Below are positions 60,401 through 64,000 of a stretch of 64,000 nt of DNA, piece by piece; position 1 is the first letter of the stretch, and each line of letters starts with the position of its first letter. Source of the stretch: Bactrocera neohumeralis (taxonomy: Eukaryota; Arthropoda; Insecta; Diptera; Tephritidae); assembly GCF_024586455.1 (NCBI RefSeq), contig NC_065923.1, forward strand, positions 49,732,264-49,796,263, given 5' to 3'. The notes under the pieces are model-generated. The model made no database searches. It saw only the letters and a list, made by a program, of their open reading frames with translations, and was not told the origin of the DNA. The position numbers and the translations under genes were made by a program.

Positions 60401-63400
60401 TCCGGATCGAAAAACCACTAACCAGATCGATCATGTTGTGATAGACGGAAGACACGTCTACAGTGTTTTAGATGTGTGTGCGCTCCGAGGTCCTAACATC
60501 GACTCGGACTACTATCTTTTGCAGCCAAGATTCGCACCCGCCTCTGTGCGGTAAAAAACGAACGTCAACAAACACAAGGAAGGTTCGACGCCGAGAAGCT
60601 GCAATCACAATAGATAGCCGAACGATTTTCTACTCGACTTGCACTCCTGCTCTCTGAGAGCACTCGTCAACAACCCGTTATAAGGGAACTGTGGGACGGC
60701 ATTTCAAGCTCCTTACGTACAGCAGCAACCGATACCATTGGTTTTCGGAAATTGTAAAAGAACAGCTGGTACGACGAGGAGTGCCGTGTTGCAGCGGAGA
60801 GAAAACGGACTGCCTACCTCGCAACGTTACGATCGGCCACAACATGGCAGGATGGGATAGATACCGAGAGTTGAAGAGGGAAGAAAGTGGCCGAAATGCG
60901 TGAGTATGAAGAGCTTGATAAGCTGACTGACAGGGGTAATGCTCCAAAATTCTACGAAAAGATGCGGCGGCTAACTGAAGGTTTCAAGACCGGAGCATAC
61001 ACTTGTAGAACCCCCAAAGGTGATCTAGTGACCGATGCCCAGAGCATACTTAAATTATGGAAGGAACACTTCTCCAGCCTGCTGAATGGCAGTGAACGCA
61101 CAACGCCAGGAGAAGGCGAATCCGATTCCCCAATCGATGACGATGGAGCAGACGTTCCATAGCCCGACCATGAAGAAGTTCGAGTAGCAATTATCCGTCT
61201 GAGCGTAGAATCAATCTCTTGCCCAAAACATGGCAAAAGATATTAAATCAAAATGGAAAATATATAATTTCATAATGTGTTTTATACAACAAAAATATAG
61301 TGTGGCACACACGGCCTTTGCAGTTTTACACCCTCAGGAAGTCAACCAAAGCTAAATTTATTATATACTAGTGGATCCGGCCACGCTTTGCTGTGGTATT
61401 TATATAATAAACTATTCAATACAGTGAAAATTTTATTTACGAATAAAGGCGAACACTTTTTTGTCGATGTATGTAAGAATCCAAGAGATTGTACTCGAGG
61501 TTTAATTTTGAATATGTTCCTACAAATAAATTTCATTGGAAAAAATAACGAATTTAAGGCTTCTTTCTCAATGTCTAGTTACCAGCCATTCTGTCCAGTT
61601 AATAGAGTTGTCCGTTTAACAGATTGTACTTAAAAAACATCAACAATGTGCATAGTTAAAAGGAGATTTCCACTTAGAGCGTCCATTTAATAGATCTTTC
61701 ACTGCATTTTTTATTTATGAATTGTTTTTACTATTCTATTTTCTAAGTTGGTTCGAACTGGACATAGTGATTACGGCACATCATTACCAGAAAGGGATAT
61801 TTTCTGAATTTCATTAAGAAACCTAACAGATTGACCAATATATAAGGTGTTTGAAAATCCGTATATTAGGTTCTTTTCAGCAATTTCGTATAAGTTAGTC
61901 GGAATTTGTCTCTTGGGAGGTTGATTTTGGTGGATGCTGCAAAGCGGGCGGGCTCGTCAGCCAGTTCATTTCCGGCTTTACCCTTGTGACTGGGACCTAG
62001 ATAAGGTACACTTGGTTACGAGCTGATACAACTGTTCAGCAGTTCTGTACACTCCTGCAGCGATTTGATCTCATAAACAGGGATCGCTTTAGGTTTTGTT
62101 TGACTATCGCTGAGTATGACGATACTTTCGTTGCGATAGTTGAGCTGGAGGTTTATCTCTACACGCCGACTTTTAGCAAAGACCTCTACTTGAATATGCG
62201 CGGAAAACTTCCCATAAGTATGGTCAGGTGGATACATGGTTCTGCGACATCTGACCCAATTCCCTCCGAAGTCGGTATACCACTTGATTGTGCTATCCCC
62301 AAGTCGTAAATTGAGGGTAGAATCATTCTATGTAACCTTATTGTTAGGGATAACATTGAATTTCCTAGTGAAGTTTATCTCTTGGTAATGTTGTCCTTTT
62401 CAACCCGTAGGGCCTTCATTTGCTGGGATGCGATTAGCTTTCCTTTTCTTCTGTCTTTCCTTCTGCTTTCATTCGAAGCAATGATTACTAAGTGAAGCGG
62501 TGTGAGTTCTAGCATGACGTGAAGTGCTGCTTTCGCGCACTTACTCATTGCGCCCGTCGCGCAGATGTAGGGAAGTCATTGAAGCTTCAATAGTTGAAGC
62601 TCTACCGTAATCTGTGATGAGTACACATCCACTAGATAATCTTTAGCCTTAAGATTAACCGGCCAGTTGATTTCACACCATTAATGCTTTAGTAGCTTTG
62701 ACCAAGGTCCACATGCTGCTTCTACCGAAGGATGGCATCTAGCGTGAAGTCAAGATATTTGACTATATTAGTCATCTACGTCTCGAAAACAGAACAATGG
62801 TCGTTTGGTTGATGTTTAATCCAACCCTACCCCACCATCCCTTTACCAGCCCTAATCTCCTTGGTACGATATCACAGAGAGTTTCCTCGAATATTTCTTA
62901 GCTAAAATATTAATATCATCCGCATATCTTTGCCAGCAAATATGTTAATTTAACCATTTAGACAGCAGGGCCACGCACTTTTTTAAAGATTTCTATCCGA
63001 CAGGGGTCCCTCGCTTCTACGATTCTCTATATGAAATTACAGTTTTGTATCTTAATTTAGTTCTTAGTTATGATACTTTATAGGTTTTCGTTTAATGGCG
63101 TTTTGTAGGCGTGGCAGTGGTCCAATTACGTCTGTATGTAGCAAGTTTCATCACCTCAATTTTTACTTAACTTAACTTCTGCACGAGCAGACAGTCACCC
63201 GGATTTCAACTTGTCTTGGCATCCTGAGTATTTATAGATATATAATCCTATACTCAGCAACATGTTGTGCGATAATAAACAAAAATATTAATTGTACCTT
63301 TGTCGATATGGGGCTAGCAACAATTTCGTGACAGTGTTAAGTGGTTGACAAATAATGCTTGGCGTTATAACTTCCAGTGGTTCGTCCTCTTCAATAGGGC

Positions 63401-63583
63401 ACTTGATCTAGAATAATAAATAAAATTACTAAAAAAAAAGTTAATAATTTTATTTGAATTACTAGAAATAAATATTCTGCTAACAGCTTGGCTTTGGAAA
63501 TACTCTCACATGATGGTGAAAACGTCAATGAATCATATTCCTTACAACCCCAACGCATAGATTTTAAAATAGACTCCATTTCT
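48408..63583 (-). CDS. Rint1: Rint1 (RAD50-interactor 1 / Tip20-like tethering subunit), 5' end not found
   Basis: Exons in transcript order are 63583-63463, 63407-63298, 59126-58964, 52836-52611, 52548-51983, 50190-49964 and 48594-48408. All phases agree and they encode about 532 residues. Landmarks are FQYHFTGVRQTNRLDKPEW, LEFIRGLVQMIIEKL, CADQFIRLLEAIKERYG, the strongly conserved GAAQFNFDMTRNLFPLFGQY, and the tail ALKDLGIVNFKYQTCIHVLE. Human RINT1 has 792 residues, so the N-terminal coiled-coil third is missing. It must lie in exons right of 63583 that I cannot define or outside the window. RINT1 with ZW10 and NAG forms the NRZ/Dsl1 tether for Golgi-to-ER retrograde vesicles and has a checkpoint role (family knowledge). 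Two introns (6.1 and 4.2 kb) are packed with transposons, yet every exon remains open. Confidence 0.92.
48965..49960 (+). pseudogene. Degenerate LINE with RNase H remnant in a Rint1 intron
   Basis: The frame near 49845 reads RIIILSDSQEALKSISDARA, the 'SDSQ-AL' core of LINE-encoded RNase H domains (R1/I/LOA groups). Weak coding-like pieces (for example MPNKRQGSKRPHLSRSQNND) precede it. Stops and shifts abound. It is antisense to Rint1. Confidence 0.5.
50518..50740 (+). pseudogene. Jockey-type LINE 3' fragment in a Rint1 intron
   Basis: It translates in pieces as LNTYLSGIDPDISNICPTCN, HDSGHLFACP and a shifted SDTVETAHFLG, matching the C-terminus of the LINE at 9785. It is about 220 bp and sits within a Helitron-like repeat (see 50765-50880). 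Confidence 0.65.
50765..50880 (+). repeat. Helitron-like dispersed repeat fragment
   Basis: It reads through 'aacgttttcgcctttattca' and 'ttttcactgtatataaa' to 'gcgtggccggatccac'. The reverse complement occurs at 61378-61510. The ends near 'ggatccactagt' resemble the CTRRT 3' terminus of Helitrons, but this is inference. Confidence 0.4.
53688..54453 (-). mobile_element. Internally deleted mariner transposon in a Rint1 intron
   Basis: Terminal inverted repeats TACAAGGTCTGTCGCAAAAG are flanked by TA at 53686-53687 and 54454-54455. The minus strand carries the HTH tail NVHEWFKRFQEGREDL, then skips the first catalytic Asp region. It resumes with KTMLICFYDSEVIVHREFVP, LLHDNAPCHRS and, after a frameshift, LASCDFYLFGKLHLP. 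It is 766 bp against about 1.3 kb for a full element, so it is nonautonomous. Confidence 0.9.
54672..56933 (+). mobile_element. Tc1-type transposon with repeated inner and outer inverted repeats, split by an INE-1 insertion
   Basis: The outer end CAGTGGCGGACAAAAGTCTA is mirrored at 56914-56933. Inner copies 'gttgacaaaagtctgcatac' (about 55712) and 'gtatgtagacttttgtcaac' (about 56733) give an IR/DR layout like that of Minos or Sleeping Beauty. The transposase (from about 55863) starts MATRKEISIDERNLVIKQ, with a stop after LSRATV. A gap follows VSIQEQYK. Then VKHGGASVMVWGAVAAFGVG and WIFQQDNDPKHTA follow, with later stops. It is dead. The TA at the left is present; the right one has mutated. 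Confidence 0.88.
54750..55601 (+). mobile_element. INE-1/DINE-1 element inserted into the Tc1 end
   Basis: It begins GTTAACTTCGGCTGCACCGA (5' hairpin CTTCGG...CCGAAG). It has three tandem-like blocks around 'cagtttgtatggcagctata' and a tract ACAGACGGACAGACAGACAG (about 55450-55470). Then come 'gacatggctaaatcgactca', 'atactttatagggtc' and a 3' hairpin TACCCTGTTCAGGGTA. This matches the Drosophila INE-1/DNAREP1 layout. Comparison with the intact right end of the host Tc1 shows where it inserted. Confidence 0.82.
56940..58389 (-). mobile_element. Second Tc1-type transposon, degenerate, with inner repeats
   Basis: Ends CAGCTGTCGACAGCTAATTA and (complement) TAGCTGTTGTCAGCTAATTA, flanked by TA at 56938-56939 and 58390-58391. 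Inner copies of 'aactaattagaaacga' lie near 57144 and 58150. The minus strand reads VEFGGGSIMVWGCFIWNGVG and CPDLNPIEHLWVMLKEP, interrupted by stops. The ends differ from those of the adjoining Tc1, so this is a different family. Confidence 0.85.
59470..61240 (+). pseudogene. RTE-type LINE, 5' region and endonuclease domain, truncated before RT
   Basis: After a 5' UTR shared with 44543 and (inverted) 1715, the frame from about 59652 reads ELRACTWNIRSLNWEGAAAQ, VRMKADITAVQEMRWTGQGL and IYYSGHIKERKFGMGFVVGE. A frameshift follows. Next come KVKIVLGDFNARVGKE and a segment with NQIDHVVIDGRH. These are apurinic-endonuclease motifs of RTE elements. The linker EMREYEELDKLTDRGNAPKF follows to about 61160. 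No RT domain is present. It is antisense to Rint1, within an intron. Confidence 0.85.
61378..61510 (-). repeat. Helitron-like dispersed repeat fragment
   Basis: Starting at about 61369, 'actagtggatccggccacgc' then 'tttgctgtggtat' and 'cagtgaaaattttatttac' is the reverse complement of the repeat at 50765-50880. Noncoding. Confidence 0.4.
61905..62950 (-). pseudogene. Degenerate LINE with RT and RNase H remnants in a Rint1 intron
   Basis: The minus strand reads RYADDINILAKKYS near 62900 (the YADD polymerase box). Further downstream are SIVILSDSQTKPKAI (about 62110) and LGPSHKGKAGNELADEPARF (about 61960), the last being the C-terminal RNase H motif 'GH-G--GNE-AD--A'. Frame breaks separate them. 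The order RT then RNase H fits R1/I/LOA-type LINEs. Confidence 0.7.
62955..63275 (+). mobile_element. DINE-1-like element fragment
   Basis: It contains 'gatactttataggttttcg', 'ggcgtggcagtggtccaatt', the remnant 'gcacgagcagacagtcaccc' of the (RGAC)n zone and 'tatataatcctatactcagc'. It is collinear with the 3' half of the element at 556. It ends just before a Rint1 donor site at 63297. Confidence 0.55.
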
Positions 63584-63920
63584 CTAGAATTAAAAAAAAA
63601 TGCAAAGTATTTGAAATCCTTACTCATAATGATAATGAGATATGTATAATTAAGGTAATTTTGAGATCACTGCACTTTCCGCATGTAGTTAATGGAAAGT
63701 AACTTTTGGAATTTCTTCTGTTTTTTTATTTATATTAAAGTACATAAATAGTATTGCTGTGAATGAAAATTATCTGCAAAATATATCATTGAAATTAAAT
63801 GTATAAACAGAGTATTTATAGTTAATGTGTTAATTGTACTCTTTAGGAAGTGATTTTGATTCAACATATGTTTTATAAATTGAAATAGGTGAAAACATTC
63901 AGCAGTTATTTCTTCAATAC

Positions 63921-63972
63921 ATGCCAACTATGAAGCGGCAAAATGCTCAGCCAGATGAACTCTATTTGAAGT
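63921..63972 (+). CDS. Possible first coding exon of a further gene (partial)
   Basis: The ATG at 63921 opens MPTMKRQNAQPDELYLK, followed by a good donor (GTGAGT at 63973-63978). The peptide has coding-like character but is only 17 residues and unrecognised. If real, it starts a gene running off the right edge. Because the Rint1 5' exons have not been located, it could lie inside a Rint1 intron. Weak call. Between 63584 and 63920 I see nothing else. Confidence 0.25.
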
Positions 63973-64000
63973 GTGAGTGTTGTATGTTATCAATAATATT

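Noticed and set aside
59963..60455. Minus-strand open frames of 99-121 codons
   Set aside because: Antisense to the RTE endonuclease coding region.
1..64000. Bacterial contamination or an operon-type system
   Set aside because: Introns, dipteran transposons and animal gene families run across the whole window; no Shine-Dalgarno-spaced gene clusters.

Overview
The window is A+T-rich, intron-containing animal DNA. The gene content and repeats point to a higher fly, most likely a tephritid fruit fly (inference). The genes match the Drosophila neighbourhood I recall around polytene band 66A. The repeats are jockey-type and RTE-type LINEs, DINE-1/INE-1-like elements with (RGAC)n and (TA)n tracts, and Tc1/mariner and hAT relics. 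Everything here was read by eye. Intron-exon borders come from reading frame, GT/AG sites and recognised protein families.

Layout. Positions 1-8228 are almost entirely transposon debris: a mariner-like relic, a DINE-like element, RTE LINE pieces and a clean hAT-type nonautonomous element. Rab19 (+, 8229-11736) is complete in four exons, with a jockey LINE in its third intron. Positions 11737-15469 are intergenic with LINE and INE-1 fragments and a foldback. mus312/SLX4 (-, 15470-23545) is complete in six exons giving 1010 residues. It is preceded on the same strand by a small two-exon membrane protein gene (23555-23910). The small gene's stop codon lies in frame and 9 nt upstream of the mus312 ATG, so the two look like one dicistronic unit.

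The small gene plus mus312 exons 1-2 and flanks occur twice (about 22150-29218 and 30147-35110). A gap of exactly 100 N (29219-29318) lies between the copies. This is either a recent tandem duplication or a retained alternative haplotype in the assembly. Mobile elements differ between the copies.

Right half. After a degenerate LINE (35.2-36.6 kb) and a Tc1 relic comes a BtpA-family TIM-barrel gene (+, 37784-39924). Next are a DH-PH RhoGEF (-, 40986-43501, last exon uncertain), a Tax1bp3/TIP-1 single-PDZ gene (+, 45849-46320), and the C-terminal two thirds of Rint1 (-, 48408-63583, 5' end not found in the window). Two large Rint1 introns hold nested transposons: an internally deleted mariner, two Tc1 elements with inner repeat copies, an INE-1 copy inside one of them, and RTE and RNase-H-bearing LINE relics.

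Functionally these are unrelated housekeeping genes: vesicle traffic (Rab19, Rint1), DNA junction resolution (mus312), Rho signalling (RhoGEF, Tax1bp3) and a metabolic enzyme family (BtpA). No prokaryotic operon, CRISPR array, rRNA or convincing tRNA was seen. The observation I find most worth testing is the in-frame small ORF / mus312 arrangement, preserved in both copies.
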